A stretch of 6,545 nt of DNA from an uncultured Collinsella sp. (GTDB lineage Bacteria > Actinomycetota > Coriobacteriia > Coriobacteriales > Coriobacteriaceae), in contig CABQNF010000058.1 of assembly GCA_902465465.1 (NCBI GenBank), forward strand, positions 1-6,545. The letters run 5' to 3'. Shown here one piece after another: positions 6,078-6,545 of the stretch. The notes below the pieces were generated by a model. That model had not been told where the DNA came from. It was given only the letters and a program-made list of their open reading frames with translations, and did not search any database. The position numbers were made by a program, and so were the translations under genes. Within the stretch, counting starts at the first letter, position 1; every line of letters begins with the position of its first letter.

Positions 6078-6545
6078 CTACAAGCAGACGCCGTCCTTCC
6101 AGATACTGATCTCGTGACAGCCACGGCGCTCGGCACTCGTGAGCTTACCGCTCGCCGTCTGTAGCACCAGCTGGTACAAATCGCGGGCGGCCTCGTCGAG
6201 CGTGCGCTCACCCGTGGCAATCACGCCGGCGTTAAAGTCCATCCAATTGGCCTTGTGGTCGCACAAACGCTGGTTGGTGAACACTTTGAGCGTAGGCGCC
6301 GGCGCGCCAAACGGTGTGCCGCGGCCGGTCGAGAACAGAATCACGTGGCAGCCGGCAGCCGTCAACGCCGTGGTGGATACCATGTCGTTGCCCGGACCGC
6401 ACAGCATGTTCAGGCCGTGTTTAGTTGCCTGGCCGGCATACGGCAGCACGTCGACGATGGGGGCAGATCCGCCCTTTTGCACGCAGCCGCAGCTCTTGTC
6501 CTCGAGCGTGGTAATACCTCCGTCCTTGTTGCCGGGGCTCGGGTT
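6078..6545 (-). CDS. uxaA: Altronate dehydratase (UxaA-type), C-terminal 155 residues, N-terminus beyond window
   Basis: The frame is open from the window edge to a TAG at 6078 and reads NPSPGNKDGGITTLEDKSCG at its start, followed by LNMLCGPGNDMVSTTALTAA, STGRGTPFG, WMDFNAG, ASGKLTSAERRG and a final HEISIWKDGVCL. These are the conserved C-terminal blocks of the UxaA/GarD family. UxaA dehydrates D-altronate to 2-keto-3-deoxygluconate in the cytoplasm, an iron-dependent step of galacturonate breakdown. Full-length members are about 500 residues with an N-terminal SAF domain, so about two thirds of the gene lies outside. GTG at 6482 is an internal valine, not a start: conserved sequence continues upstream of it. 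Galactarate dehydratase (GarD) is the main alternative, but neighbouring pectin genes favour altronate. A strong terminator follows, so this gene belongs to a separate upstream transcript that probably serves the same pathway. Confidence 0.92.
   Translation of the reverse strand, partial: NPSPGNKDGGITTLEDKSCGCVQKGGSAPIVDVLPYAGQATKHGLNMLCGPGNDMVSTTALTAAGCHVILFSTGRGTPFGAPAPTLKVFTNQRLCDHKANWMDFNAGVIATGERTLDEAARDLYQLVLQTASGKLTSAERRGCHEISIWKDGVCL

Noticed and set aside
6480..6482. GTG as the start of a short 134-residue altronate dehydratase gene
   Set aside because: Conserved UxaA sequence (GNKDGGITTLEDKSCGC) continues in frame upstream to the window edge, so this is an internal codon of a longer gene.
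1..6545. A new defence, mobile or CRISPR-type system
   Set aside because: Read on both strands, every gene-sized stretch is accounted for by pectin and galacturonate metabolism. There are no direct-repeat arrays, transposase, integrase, nuclease or toxin-like motifs.

Overview
The window holds part of a pectin / oligogalacturonate utilisation locus. All recognisable genes lie on the minus strand, so transcription runs from high to low coordinates. The DNA is GC-rich, with strong GGGAG-type ribosome binding sites and tight gene spacing. Together with the Gram-positive flavour of the proteins, this suggests a gut anaerobe of the Coriobacteriia type (Collinsella-like). That placement is inference from style, not from a marker gene.

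Layout in the direction of transcription. (1) 6545-6078: the C-terminal part of an altronate dehydratase (UxaA), cut by the window edge and closed by a strong intrinsic terminator (6042-6010). (2) About 6009-5723: a regulatory region with three near-identical copies of GGTGAACGTTYA, one of them a perfect 12-bp palindrome (GTGAACGTTCAC), two further TGAACGG half sites, a candidate promoter overlapped by two operators, and a small hairpin in the leader. (3) 5722-4163: a sugar:cation symporter of the GPH family. (4) A terminator-like hairpin (4139-4096). (5) 4047-2452: a GH28 polygalacturonase without a signal peptide. (6) An intercistronic stem-loop (2436-2400). (7) 2347-1538: a small alpha/beta-hydrolase esterase, whose stop overlaps the next start as ATGA. 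(8) 1541-1 and beyond: a large fusion protein with an N-terminal pectin methylesterase (CE8) followed by the beginning of a second alpha/beta-hydrolase domain, cut by the window edge.

As a system, the transporter would import pectic oligosaccharides still carrying methyl and acetyl esters. The esterases would strip them, the GH28 enzyme would release galacturonate, and the Ashwell-type route that includes altronate dehydratase would carry it to 2-keto-3-deoxygluconate. None of the four proteins with a visible N-terminus has a secretion signal, so de-esterification and depolymerisation appear to be cytoplasmic. The repeated palindrome points to a LacI-family repressor encoded outside the window.

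The most notable points are the CE8-alpha/beta-hydrolase fusion, the operator cluster and the terminator-like hairpin inside the operon. The individual families are known. I see no mobile element, CRISPR array, tRNA or rRNA.
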